Shown here: one piece after another, positions 42,516-50,953 of the stretch
Layout of the letters: each line of letters begins with the position of its first letter
How positions within the stretch are numbered: position 1 is the first letter of the stretch
DNA from: an uncultured Stenotrophomonas sp.
GTDB taxonomy: Bacteria > Pseudomonadota > Gammaproteobacteria > Xanthomonadales > Xanthomonadaceae
DNA: 64,000 nucleotides
Direction of reading: 5' to 3'
Assembly: GCF_913778665.1 (NCBI RefSeq)
Contig: NZ_CAJYVQ010000012.1
Coordinates: 1-64,000 of the forward strand
The notes under the pieces: model-generated
The model's input: only the letters and a program-made list of their open reading frames with translations
Database searches by the model: none
What the model was told of the DNA's origin: nothing
Made by a program: the position numbers and the translations under genes

Positions 42516-43364
42516 TCAGGAATCCAGCAGGTGATCGATCCGCTCCAGGTTCACCGCCAGCTGCTGCTGGCGGTCCGGATTGGTGTGGCAAAGCAGCACG
42601 AACAGGAAATCGAGCAGGGCATGCATGGCGCTACGGTACAGCAGCTGCGCGACCTGCGGCGTGCGATCGTGCGCGCACACCCCCAGTGCTGCGTCAGCAT
42701 GCGCGCGCAGCGGGTTGGCGGTGTGGCGGGTGATGGAAATCACCTTGCCACCCATGTCCTGGAACTGCCGCGACAGCTGCGAAAGCTGCGGCAGGTTGCC
42801 GAATTCGGAGAACACCAGCAGCGCATCGCCGGGGCGTGCGGCCGACAGGTTGGCCAGCATCAGGATCGGGTCGGTATGCGGTACCACCAGCAGGCCGAGC
42901 AGCGACAGCCGCATGGCGAACTCGCGGGCATACAGGCCGTCGTCACCCAGGCCGTACACGAACAGCTTGGGCGCGCCGTCGAGCAGCTGCACGATGCGCT
43001 CGATTTCCTCGCGTGGGTTGGCCTGGCGGGTTTCCTCCTCGGCCTGCGCCTTGCTGCGGCGCAGGGCGTCGCCCAGGCGCAGGTAGTCATCGCCACTGTC
43101 GGGTTCGCTGGGGGCCTGTTGTGGATCGGCACCGGCGCGAGCCACATCCTGGCCGATCGAGTACTTCAGGTCCGGGTAGCCCTTGAAGCCGAGCTTCTGG
43201 CTGAACTTCACCACGCTGGACTGGCTGATGCCGAGCGCACTGGCCAGTTGCTGGGACGAGTAGTCGCGCAGCAGGTGGGCGTTGTCGAGGATGAAGTCGG
43301 CGATGCGTCGCTCGATGGCCGACATCTGCCCGCGCTCGGAACGGATCTTCAGCAGGGGCGGCAT
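42516..43364 (-). CDS. RpiR/MurR-type transcriptional regulator
   Basis: 282 residues: an N-terminal RpiR helix-turn-helix (TSAIERRIADFIL-like region, SSQQLASALGISQSSVVKFS, residues about 14-70) and a C-terminal SIS domain (about 130-260). In the SIS domain the normal GxGxS loop reads GLGDDG (138-143), and the phosphosugar loop SxSGxT reads SEFGNL (186-191). Both lack the serine or threonine residues that bind sugar phosphates in MurR-like proteins. The ligand may therefore not be a phosphosugar. It sits inside the peptidoglycan-peptide locus and is the likely reader of the two inverted repeats at 46172 and 46203. Confidence 0.9.
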   Translation of the reverse strand: MPPLLKIRSERGQMSAIERRIADFILDNAHLLRDYSSQQLASALGISQSSVVKFSQKLGFKGYPDLKYSIGQDVARAGADPQQAPSEPDSGDDYLRLGDALRRSKAQAEEETRQANPREEIERIVQLLDGAPKLFVYGLGDDGLYAREFAMRLSLLGLLVVPHTDPILMLANLSAARPGDALLVFSEFGNLPQLSQLSRQFQDMGGKVISITRHTANPLRAHADAALGVCAHDRTPQVAQLLYRSAMHALLDFLFVLLCHTNPDRQQQLAVNLERIDHLLDS

Positions 43365-43534
43365 GCGGGGTTTCCGGGCATGTGTAGGCGCGTTGCGGCT
43401 GGCAGCGTAGAGCGTGTCATGGAATGGGTCGGGCGGGTCGGGTTTGCGGGGGACGCCGCACGTACGACCGAGGAGCACAGGGCACCGACGTGCGCAGCGC
43501 ATCGGCTCGCGGCCGGCGGAGCGTTTCTTTTGGC

Positions 43535-43562
43535 TACTTTTCTTTCCGCAGAAAGAAAAGTA
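43535..43562. terminator. long perfect palindrome between the epimerase and rpiR genes
   Basis: TACTTTTCTTTC-CGCA-GAAAGAAAAGTA, a 12-base-pair perfect inverted repeat with a 4-base loop. It has T-rich and A-rich arms rather than the GC-rich SMAG form. It lies 3' of the epimerase gene and may end or process that transcript before rpiR. Confidence 0.55.
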
Positions 43563-43611
43563 ACGCCCGACCGAACGTCAGTTGTACGCCAGGCCAGCCG
43601 CAAGGCAGAGA

Positions 43612-44706
43612 TCAACCCAGCATCTCCAGCCCACGCACTTCAGTAATGCCCAGCCCCGGCACATCACTGATGCTGATCTCCGATTCGTTGAAGTGCACGC
43701 CGCCGCTGACCGGGTCGAACTGGCCGAGCGACGGGCCGTCCAGGTCGACCTTGGTGATCACATCGCTCTTGGCCACCGCCAGGTGCACGGCGGCGGCGAC
43801 GCTGATGCTGGATTCGATCATGCAGCCGATCATGCACGGCACGCCGTAGATGCCCGCGATGTCGGCGATGCGGATTGCGTTGGACAGGCCGCCGGTCTTC
43901 ATCAGCTTGATGTTGATGATGTCGGCCGCGCGCTGCTGGATCAGGTCCATCACCTGGCTGGGGCTGAACACGCTTTCATCGGCCATCACCGGCGTGTTGA
44001 CGCGATCGGTGACGTACTTCAGGCCGCTGATGTCGGCCGCCTTCACCGGCTGCTCCAGCAGTTCCAGCACCACACCGGCCTCTTCCAGCGTGCGCATGGC
44101 ATGCACCGCCTGCTTGGCGGTCCAGCCCTGGTTGGCGTCCAGGCGCAGCAGGGCGCGGCCTTCGACGGCGGCATGGATCGCCTTGACCCGTTCGATGTCC
44201 AGGCCGATGTCCTTGCCCACCTTGATCTTCAGCGACTCGAAGCCGCGTTCGATGGCCGACAGTGAATCGGCCACCATCTTGTCGATGTAGTCCACGCTGA
44301 TGGTGATGTCGGTGGTGATCACCGGGTCGCCACCGCCAAGCATCTGGTACAGCGGCGCGCCGTGCAGCTGCGCCCACAGGTCGTACAGCGCGATCTCCAC
44401 CGCGGCCTTGGCGCTGGTGTTGCGCTCCATCGCGGTCTGCACCAGCCCGCACAGGCGGTTGAGGTTGGCCACGTCCTGGCCGATCAGGCGCGGCGCGATG
44501 AAGTGGCGGATCGCTTCGATGATCGAGCCGTGCGTATCACCGGTGATCACCGCAGTGGCGGGGGCTTCGCCGTAGCCGGTGTGGCCGGTGTCGGTGCGGA
44601 TCAGCACCACCACGTCCTCCACGGTCTCCACCGTGCGCAGGGCGGTCTTGAACGGCGTTTTCAGCGGCACGCGCAGCATGCCCAGTTCGATGGCGGTGAT
44701 CTTCAT
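43612..44706 (-). CDS. ycjG: L-Ala-D/L-Glu dipeptide epimerase
   Basis: 364 residues, enolase superfamily (muconate lactonising group). The catalytic lysines are in KIKVG, the metal ligands in RLDANQGW, LEQPV and MADES, and the second lysine in NIKLMKTGG. N-terminal ITAIELGMLRVPLKTPF is the usual capping domain. The enzyme turns L-Ala-D-Glu, released from peptidoglycan, into L-Ala-L-Glu that ordinary peptidases can split. Its start overlaps the stop of the NlpC/P60 gene by 4 bases (ATGA), so the two are coupled. Confidence 0.93.
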   Translation of the reverse strand: MKITAIELGMLRVPLKTPFKTALRTVETVEDVVVLIRTDTGHTGYGEAPATAVITGDTHGSIIEAIRHFIAPRLIGQDVANLNRLCGLVQTAMERNTSAKAAVEIALYDLWAQLHGAPLYQMLGGGDPVITTDITISVDYIDKMVADSLSAIERGFESLKIKVGKDIGLDIERVKAIHAAVEGRALLRLDANQGWTAKQAVHAMRTLEEAGVVLELLEQPVKAADISGLKYVTDRVNTPVMADESVFSPSQVMDLIQQRAADIINIKLMKTGGLSNAIRIADIAGIYGVPCMIGCMIESSISVAAAVHLAVAKSDVITKVDLDGPSLGQFDPVSGGVHFNESEISISDVPGLGITEVRGLEMLG

Positions 44707-46151
44707 TCAGGAGTCTTGGCCCGCAGGCGCTGGATGTTTGTGATGCGGTCGATGTAGCGGACGGTATCGCTGGCCATCATCGGCTCCAGCGGGGTGACCG
44801 AAACACCATTGAGGTGGGCCTGTACGCGCTTGCCGTCGGCACCGAACCAGCTGCCGCCCGCCGTATCATGGATGACCCAGGTGCGGCCGTCGACGTGGCC
44901 GATGGCCATCATCACGTGCCCGGGAATGTAGACCAGGTCGCCCACCTGCAGATCGGTGACCGCACGGTCGCGCGCGGCCTTGCCGACCTTCCCGGTGAAG
45001 GGCAGGCGGTCCAGTGCCGGGCTGATCGCCTGTGCGCTGGTATTGCGCGGCAGCAGCACGCCGAAGCTGCGGTAGATCTCGGAAACGAACCCGCTGCAGT
45101 CGCGGGTGTCGTAGTCGTGGCCCCAGCCATAGCGTTCGCCCAGGAACTTGAAGGCCTGCTGCAGCAGCAGGCGCGGGGTGAGCGGCAGGTAGTCGGCGGC
45201 GGTGTCCTGCGAGCGCGGCAGCAGCGCCGGCACCAGTTTCAGGCGGCCATCGGTTTCGCGCACCGGCAGCTGCACCACCCACGAGGCATGCGCCTGCTGG
45301 CCGTTCACCGGTTCGGCGGCGGGCCAGTCGGCCAGCACCGGCAGGCGCACGCCCATGTCCAGCTGCAGGCGCGAGACGCGCGGTTCCTCCGGGGTGTAGG
45401 CGGTCTGCGCCGTGGCACCGGTGATGATGCGGTACGGTCCCTTCGCGCCGTAGCCGAGCACCGTGGCCTTGTCGCCGCTGGCGATGGCGTCGGCTTCGAT
45501 CCACGCGCTGTAGCGCTCGCTGTGCACGAACAGCCAACGGCCGTCGGCACTGCGGTGGACCACGGCGACCTTGTCGCCGGGGAACAGTGCCGATTCCTGG
45601 AAGCGGTCGATGTCGGTGTCGCCGGCCGTGCTGAAGACGCGTTCGCGGGTGGGGAAGGTGCGCAGCGCCGCGCGTTTCACCACCAGGCCGAAGGCTGGTG
45701 ACACCTGGGAAGGAATCGCATCGAGGCCGAGGTTGGCTTCGATGCCACTGCGCAGCGCGGGGGCGATGGCCTGGCCCTTCTCGTTGAACAGTACACGCTT
45801 GGGCCAGCGCGACAATGCGCTGATGCTGGCGCGTACCTGCGCGGCATCGAGCTGTGCGGGCAGTGCGGCGATGTCCTGGATGTGGCTGTCCTGCGCCCGC
45901 ATCCGCGCGTTCTGCGCGTCGATCTGCGCGCGATCCAGGATCGGCGCATCGGCATCGTCCAGCCGCGCCGCCCAGTACTGGGGCGTCAGATAGGCCTCGT
46001 GCAGGCCGATCACATAGGGCAGCGGCGCGCCCGGGTCAGGTGGCGGGGCAGCCTGTGCGAAGGCCGGTGCGGCCAGCAGGCACAGGGCCAGGGTCAACCG
46101 GCGCGGCCATTGCCGGTCCGGTGCGCGGGAAGCCAGGATCATGCGCTGCAT
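44703..46151 (-). CDS. NlpC/P60 endopeptidase with SH3-like domain
   Basis: 482 residues with a signal peptide ending at FAQA. The middle part has SH3b-type strands (about 155-225), and the NlpC/P60 catalytic domain starts near residue 330: catalytic Cys352 in DCSGFV, His412 in PGHVMMAIG, and DTAGG later. Such enzymes cut the gamma-D-Glu to diamino-acid bond in muropeptides, giving L-Ala-D-Glu, the substrate of the epimerase encoded next. GGAGG lies very close to the first ATG; an ATG three codons later (46142) is a possible start. First gene of the minus arm of the locus. Confidence 0.92.
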   Translation of the reverse strand: MQRMILASRAPDRQWPRRLTLALCLLAAPAFAQAAPPPDPGAPLPYVIGLHEAYLTPQYWAARLDDADAPILDRAQIDAQNARMRAQDSHIQDIAALPAQLDAAQVRASISALSRWPKRVLFNEKGQAIAPALRSGIEANLGLDAIPSQVSPAFGLVVKRAALRTFPTRERVFSTAGDTDIDRFQESALFPGDKVAVVHRSADGRWLFVHSERYSAWIEADAIASGDKATVLGYGAKGPYRIITGATAQTAYTPEEPRVSRLQLDMGVRLPVLADWPAAEPVNGQQAHASWVVQLPVRETDGRLKLVPALLPRSQDTAADYLPLTPRLLLQQAFKFLGERYGWGHDYDTRDCSGFVSEIYRSFGVLLPRNTSAQAISPALDRLPFTGKVGKAARDRAVTDLQVGDLVYIPGHVMMAIGHVDGRTWVIHDTAGGSWFGADGKRVQAHLNGVSVTPLEPMMASDTVRYIDRITNIQRLRAKTPE

Positions 46152-46171
46152 ACCCTCCTCGAATGCCAGCT

Positions 46172-46185
46172 GGAATATTTATTCC
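46172..46185. promoter_or_regulatory. inverted repeat 1 between the divergent arms, candidate RpiR operator
   Basis: GGAATA-TT-TATTCC, perfect 6+6 arms. It lies about 20 bases before the NlpC/P60 start, where the minus-strand -10 region would be (TTGCTT, 16 bases, TAAATA on the minus strand). Confidence 0.55.
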
Positions 46186-46202
46186 TTTCTCTGGCGAAAG
46201 CA

Positions 46203-46217
46203 AGAATAAATTATTGA
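46203..46217. promoter_or_regulatory. inverted repeat 2 between the divergent arms, candidate RpiR operator
   Basis: AGAATA-AAT-TATTGA, a weaker version of repeat 1, centred about 31 bases (three helical turns) away. It overlaps the -35 box of the plus-strand promoter (46214-46219). Confidence 0.5.
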
Positions 46218-46242
46218 CCGGTCCCCCGGCCCGTGTTACACA
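46214..46242 (+). promoter_or_regulatory. sigma-70 promoter of the plus arm
   Basis: TTGACC at 46214-46219, a 17-base spacer, and TACACA at 46237-46242. The transcript would start about 25 bases before the transglutaminase-like gene and could run through the TonB receptor, serine hydrolase and VanX genes. Confidence 0.6.
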
Positions 46243-46274
46243 GCCATTACCACCCGCGCTGGGGAAGTGTCGCT

Positions 46275-47765
46275 GTGGATCCTGCCGTTCGCAAACCGCG
46301 TCTGACTGCCGCCGCCGGCCTGTGCGCCGCGCTGCTGCTGTGGGCGTGGTCGGCGGGAGCGGAGCCGCCGCCTTCGGCCATCCAGTTTGCACGTGTTGTG
46401 CAGATGATCGACGCGGGACGGTTCTTGGAAGCTCAGCGCGAACTGAACACCTGGTCGGCCGCCGACGCAGCGGAGCCTGGCGTCAGTTTCGACGACATCG
46501 CGTTCCAGGAAGAACGCATGCGCCGCATCCGCCTGGATTTTCCCCTCGACGAAACCGCTGCCAAGTCCGCCGTGCGCCGCTGGATTCCCGACCTCACCGA
46601 CGAGGAATTCGTGCGCTGGGAGCAGCTCGGCCTGATCGAACACCTCGATATCGATGGCACGCGCTGGTACTTCAAGCGTGCACCATCCAACCTGTTCCTG
46701 CTCAGCGACGAGGCACGTGCACGCCGCCGCGCGGATGCACCGATGCCGGCGCCGGGCGCGAACGAAGTGCTCAATGCACACCATGCGAGGGTGATTGCTG
46801 CGGCCGAACGGAGCGGCCGGGCTTCGGTGCTGCCGCAGCGCATTGAATTCACCCAGTCGCTGACGGTGAAGGCCGATGCGGTGCCGGCCGGTGAAACCGT
46901 GCGCGTCTGGATTCCGTACCCGCGTGAGATTCCGGGCCAGCAGGAGCAGGTGCAGTGGCTGGGCAGCACGCCGGGCAAGGCACGCGTGGCTCCGGCCAGT
47001 ACCTTGCAGCGCACCGCCTACCTGGAAGCCAAGGCCGTAGCGGGCAAGCCGACCCGCTTCGAGATCCGCTACGCAGCGACGATCTTCGCCCGGCATGCCG
47101 CGATCGATCCGGCCAAGGTGCAACCGACCCCGGCCGATCCGGCCTTGAAGCCCTACCTGGCCGAGCAGCTGCCGCACGTGCGCTTCACCCCCGCGCTGAA
47201 GCTTTTCTCCGACCAAGTGCTGCAGGGCGAGAAGCGCCCGTATGAAGTGGTGCGCAAGCTGTTTGCTGCGGTCGATCGCATTCCCTGGGCAGGCGCGCGC
47301 GAGTATTCCACGCTCAGCAACATCAGCGATTACGCCTTGCGCGCAGGCCATGCCGACTGCGGCCAGCAGACCCTGCTGTTGATCGCGCTGTTGCGCATGA
47401 ACGGCATCCCCGCGCGCTGGCAGTCGGGCATGGTGTTCTCCGACGATGGCAGCGCCTACAACAACCTGCATGACTGGGGGCAGGTCTATCTGGCGCCGTA
47501 TGGGTGGCTGCCAATGGACGTGACCACCGGCGCACTGGCCAGTGACACGCCGGCACTACGCGATTTCTACCTGGGTGGCCTCGATGGCTACCGCATCGCC
47601 TTCAACGATGATTTCGGCCAGCCGTTGGTGCCGGCCAAACAGCATTTCCGCTCGGAAACGGTCGACTCGCAGCGCGGCGAGGCCGAGTGGGCAGGCGGCA
47701 ACCTGTACTTCGACCAATGGAGCTACGACTTCCAGTGGCGGGTACTGCCAGCCAGGCAACGCTAG
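46275..47765 (+). CDS. secreted transglutaminase-like protease domain protein
   Basis: 496 residues with a signal peptide ending at SAGA. The N-terminal half is unassigned. The C-terminal domain is a transglutaminase-like fold with the full catalytic triad: Cys362 in GHADCGQQT, His399 in LHDWGQVYL and Asp415 in PMDVT. Bacterial members are often peptidases or amidases. The GTG at 46275 was chosen because GGGGAAG lies 8 bases before it and the signal peptide starts soon after. First gene of the plus arm, 51 bases ahead of the TonB receptor. Confidence 0.85.
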   Translation: MDPAVRKPRLTAAAGLCAALLLWAWSAGAEPPPSAIQFARVVQMIDAGRFLEAQRELNTWSAADAAEPGVSFDDIAFQEERMRRIRLDFPLDETAAKSAVRRWIPDLTDEEFVRWEQLGLIEHLDIDGTRWYFKRAPSNLFLLSDEARARRRADAPMPAPGANEVLNAHHARVIAAAERSGRASVLPQRIEFTQSLTVKADAVPAGETVRVWIPYPREIPGQQEQVQWLGSTPGKARVAPASTLQRTAYLEAKAVAGKPTRFEIRYAATIFARHAAIDPAKVQPTPADPALKPYLAEQLPHVRFTPALKLFSDQVLQGEKRPYEVVRKLFAAVDRIPWAGAREYSTLSNISDYALRAGHADCGQQTLLLIALLRMNGIPARWQSGMVFSDDGSAYNNLHDWGQVYLAPYGWLPMDVTTGALASDTPALRDFYLGGLDGYRIAFNDDFGQPLVPAKQHFRSETVDSQRGEAEWAGGNLYFDQWSYDFQWRVLPARQR

Positions 47766-47816
47766 CGCGACACATCACATTCCACACCATTCAATTCTTG
47801 CAGGAGAGAGCAGGGG

Positions 47817-50800
47817 ATGAAGGCTTACAGCATCAAGCGGGCGGCGTTGTGCGTCGCCCTTGGGGCGTGTCTGGGCGCAATGCTGCCCGGCATCGCGATG
47901 GCGCAGAACGTGAATGGCGCGGTCGCCGGCCGTGCAACTGCCGGTGACCAGGTCACCGTGGTCAGCAGCAGCACCGGCCTGACCCGCACCGTCACCGTGG
48001 GCAGCGATGGCAGCTACCGTCTCGGCCAGCTGCCGGTGGGTGACTACCAGCTGCAGCTCAGTCGCGATGGCCAGAAGCTGGGCGATCAGGTATCGGTGAG
48101 CGTTGCCGTCGGTGGTACCACGACGGTCAATCTGGCCAGCGGCGGTGGCGTCACCAATCTTGACGCACTGCAGGTGGTCGGTACGCGCGTGGTCAATCGC
48201 GTGGATGTCTACTCCACCGAAACCGCGTTCAACATCAACCGCCAGGAAATCTCGCGGCTGCCGGTGGCCCAGGATCTGTCCGCGGTGGCGCTGATGGCGC
48301 CGGGCGTGGTGGGGGGCAACTCGTCCTTTGGCGGCCTGTCATTTGCCGGTTCATCGGTGGCCGAGAATGCGGTCTTCATCAACGGCCTGAACGTCACCGA
48401 CATGTATACCCGTCGTGGCTTCAGCACGGCGCCGTTTGCCTTTTTCAACGAGTTCCAGGTCAAGACCGGCGGCTACTCGGTGGAGTTCGGCCGCTCCACC
48501 GGTGGCGTGATCAATGCCGTGACCCGCTCGGGCAGCAATGAATTCGAAGGCGGCGTGGAAGTCACCGCCGAGCCCAGTGCATGGCGTGCCAGCGGCGGCG
48601 ATCATTTCCATCGCGATGGCACGCCGCATTCCTATGGCAGCCGTGACAACAACTCGTTCCTGAAAACCAATGTCTGGGGTTCCGGGCCGATCATCAAGGA
48701 CAAGCTGTTCCTGTTCGCGATGTACGAAGACCGCAGCGACAAGGGTCACAACACCTCGTCCGATGGCAGCACCTGGTTCAAGAACGATTCCGGCAACGGC
48801 TTCTGGGGCACCAAGCTGGACTGGAACATCAACGACAACCACAGCCTGGCACTGCTGGCATTCTCCGACGAAGGCGACGTCACCAATGCCTCGTACGGCT
48901 ACAACTGGAATGCTGACCAGCTTGGTGCCTGGGGCGGCGATTCGGTTACCGAGACCGGCGGCCGCAACTGGTCGGCTACCTACACCGGCCACTTTGGCCA
49001 GAATTTCACCGCCCGCGCCATGGTCGGCCAGAACAACCAGCGCGCGTTCACCAACTCGTCGCTGGACCAGGCCTGCAGCCCGGTGTTCACCGACAGCACC
49101 TACGGCCCGCGGTTGAGCAAGCTGCAGGGCCTGCGTGCCGGCTGCCATCCGACCGGTGCGGCCGTGGCCGAGCGGGACGATACCCGCGATGTGGCGCGCC
49201 TGGACTTCGAATGGCAGCTTGGCGACCACCTGCTGCGCTTCGGTGTGGACCGCGAGTTGATGACCACCAAGCAGTCCACCCGCTACCCGGGTCCGAGCGA
49301 GCTGAGCTACACCGCCTACGTGGCGCGTCCCGGCGATGAAGTGTGGGATGGTGCCAATGCCTACGTGCCGGCGGGCGTCACCGAAATGCTGCGCGCACGC
49401 AACCGCAAATCCGGTGGTACGTTCGAAACGGAGGCCAATGCCTTCTACCTGGAAGACATCTGGAACATCACCCCGAACCTGATGCTGAACCTCGGCGTGC
49501 GCTGGGACCGCTTCGAGAACCGCACCGCTGCCGGCGAGGCGTTCATCAAGATGGACGACCTGATCGCGCCGCGCGTCGGTTTCTCCTGGGACATGCGCGG
49601 CGATGGCAGCAGCAAGCTGTTCGGCAACGCCGGCCGCTACTACCTGCCAGTCACCAACAACATCAACGTGAACTTCGCCGGCGGCTTGACCGACGAATAC
49701 AGCTACTACGTGCTCAACGGCTGGGAACAGAAAACCTCGCCGACCGGATCGCCATACATGGCCCCGATCGTTGGCCAGCAGATCGGGCCGACCGACACCC
49801 GCATGAATACCGGTGGTGCTGACCTGCGCCAGAGCGTGGACCGTGACCTGAAGGCGGTTTACCAGGACGAATACATCCTGGGCTTCCAGAACATGATCAA
49901 CCAGGCCTGGTCGTGGGGCGTCAACGCCACCTACCGGCGCATGACCCGCGCGCTGGATGACATCCGCATCAACTACACCCCGTGCGGCCCGACCCCGAGC
50001 ACGCTGTGGCCGATCGCCAACCCGGGCGAGAGCCTGACGATCTGGGGTGACAAGAGCATCGGCTGCGCCAACGAAGGCTGGATCACCATCGATACCGCCA
50101 ACAGCGGCTACCGCAAGGGCGGCAGCGGCGAGGTGATCGGGTACTCCAAGCCCAAGCGCACCTACAAGGCGCTGGAGTTCCAGATCGACCGTGCCTGGGA
50201 CGAGAAGTGGCTGTTCAATGCGTCCTACCTGTGGTCCAAGAGCGAGGGCAACTTCGAGGGCCCGGTGAACTCCGATACCAACTACGGTGATACCGGCATG
50301 GTGCAGTTCTGGGATCATCCGGCTACCAACGAACGCTATGGCGTGCTGTTCAACGACTTCCGCCATCAGTTCAAGCTTCGCGCCGCGTATGCACTGAACA
50401 AACAGTGGTCGTTCGGCACCACGCTGCAGGTGCAGTCCGGTGGCCCGATTACCGCCTACGGCGTGATGTGGCCCAACGACTCCATTGCCGGTGGCAGCAC
50501 GTCCAGTGAAGGCAGCGGTGGCGGCACCGGCTGGCTGTGCGTGGCCAACTGCGCGGGCCCGTACAACCAGCGGCAGTTCGAGTACAGCCCGCGTGGTGCG
50601 TTCGGTCGCCTGCCGTGGACCTGGAACATGGGCGCCAATGTGACCTGGCGCTTGCCGGTGGAGGGCATCGACCTCAGCGCGCGGTTGTCGGTGTACAACG
50701 TGTTCAACAACCAGAAGACCATCAACGTGCACCAGCGCTATGAAGCACAGCCCGGCCAGTACCGCGAGGCGACCTTTGCAACCGGCACGCGCTGGCAGGC

Positions 50801-50840
50801 CCCGCGCTATACCCAGCTGGTGGTGACCTGGAACTTCTGA
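47817..50840 (+). CDS. Oar-like TonB-dependent receptor
   Basis: 1007 residues with a signal peptide ending at AMA. An N-terminal carboxypeptidase-regulatory-like domain (about 30-115, GSDGSYRLGQLPVGDYQLQL) is followed by a possible TonB box (LDALQVVGT), the plug domain (about 140-245, FINGLNVTDMYTRRG, GGVINAVTRSGSNEF) and a large beta barrel ending in VTWNF. Several Cys pairs in extracellular loops (DQACSPVF, AGCHPT, WLCVANCAG) suggest disulphides. This Oar-type receptor group is linked to uptake of peptides or oligomers. Here the likely cargo is peptidoglycan-derived peptides, judged only from the neighbours. Confidence 0.92.
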   Translation: MKAYSIKRAALCVALGACLGAMLPGIAMAQNVNGAVAGRATAGDQVTVVSSSTGLTRTVTVGSDGSYRLGQLPVGDYQLQLSRDGQKLGDQVSVSVAVGGTTTVNLASGGGVTNLDALQVVGTRVVNRVDVYSTETAFNINRQEISRLPVAQDLSAVALMAPGVVGGNSSFGGLSFAGSSVAENAVFINGLNVTDMYTRRGFSTAPFAFFNEFQVKTGGYSVEFGRSTGGVINAVTRSGSNEFEGGVEVTAEPSAWRASGGDHFHRDGTPHSYGSRDNNSFLKTNVWGSGPIIKDKLFLFAMYEDRSDKGHNTSSDGSTWFKNDSGNGFWGTKLDWNINDNHSLALLAFSDEGDVTNASYGYNWNADQLGAWGGDSVTETGGRNWSATYTGHFGQNFTARAMVGQNNQRAFTNSSLDQACSPVFTDSTYGPRLSKLQGLRAGCHPTGAAVAERDDTRDVARLDFEWQLGDHLLRFGVDRELMTTKQSTRYPGPSELSYTAYVARPGDEVWDGANAYVPAGVTEMLRARNRKSGGTFETEANAFYLEDIWNITPNLMLNLGVRWDRFENRTAAGEAFIKMDDLIAPRVGFSWDMRGDGSSKLFGNAGRYYLPVTNNINVNFAGGLTDEYSYYVLNGWEQKTSPTGSPYMAPIVGQQIGPTDTRMNTGGADLRQSVDRDLKAVYQDEYILGFQNMINQAWSWGVNATYRRMTRALDDIRINYTPCGPTPSTLWPIANPGESLTIWGDKSIGCANEGWITIDTANSGYRKGGSGEVIGYSKPKRTYKALEFQIDRAWDEKWLFNASYLWSKSEGNFEGPVNSDTNYGDTGMVQFWDHPATNERYGVLFNDFRHQFKLRAAYALNKQWSFGTTLQVQSGGPITAYGVMWPNDSIAGGSTSSEGSGGGTGWLCVANCAGPYNQRQFEYSPRGAFGRLPWTWNMGANVTWRLPVEGIDLSARLSVYNVFNNQKTINVHQRYEAQPGQYREATFATGTRWQAPRYTQLVVTWNF

Positions 50841-50852
50841 GGCCAACGCCGC

Positions 50853-50953
50853 GTGGAGCGCCGGGCGTGCCCGGCGTTGCCGCGCACTCCGTAGCGTCGA
50901 GCTCGCTCGACGGCTTCGGGTGGCGCCGATCCGTGGAGCAGGCGCGACGCTAC
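50853..50953. repeat. SMAG-type palindromes at the start of the serine hydrolase gene
   Basis: AGCGCCGGGCGTGCCCGGCG (50858-50877) followed by a larger unit from GTAGCGTCG (50891) to CGACGCTAC (50953), whose ends are inverted. The second unit reaches the first codons of the next gene. Confidence 0.75.

Noticed and set aside
48351-50846. Minus-strand open frame of 831 codons opposite the TonB receptor
   Set aside because: Antisense shadow; the receptor has signal peptide, plug and barrel on the plus strand.
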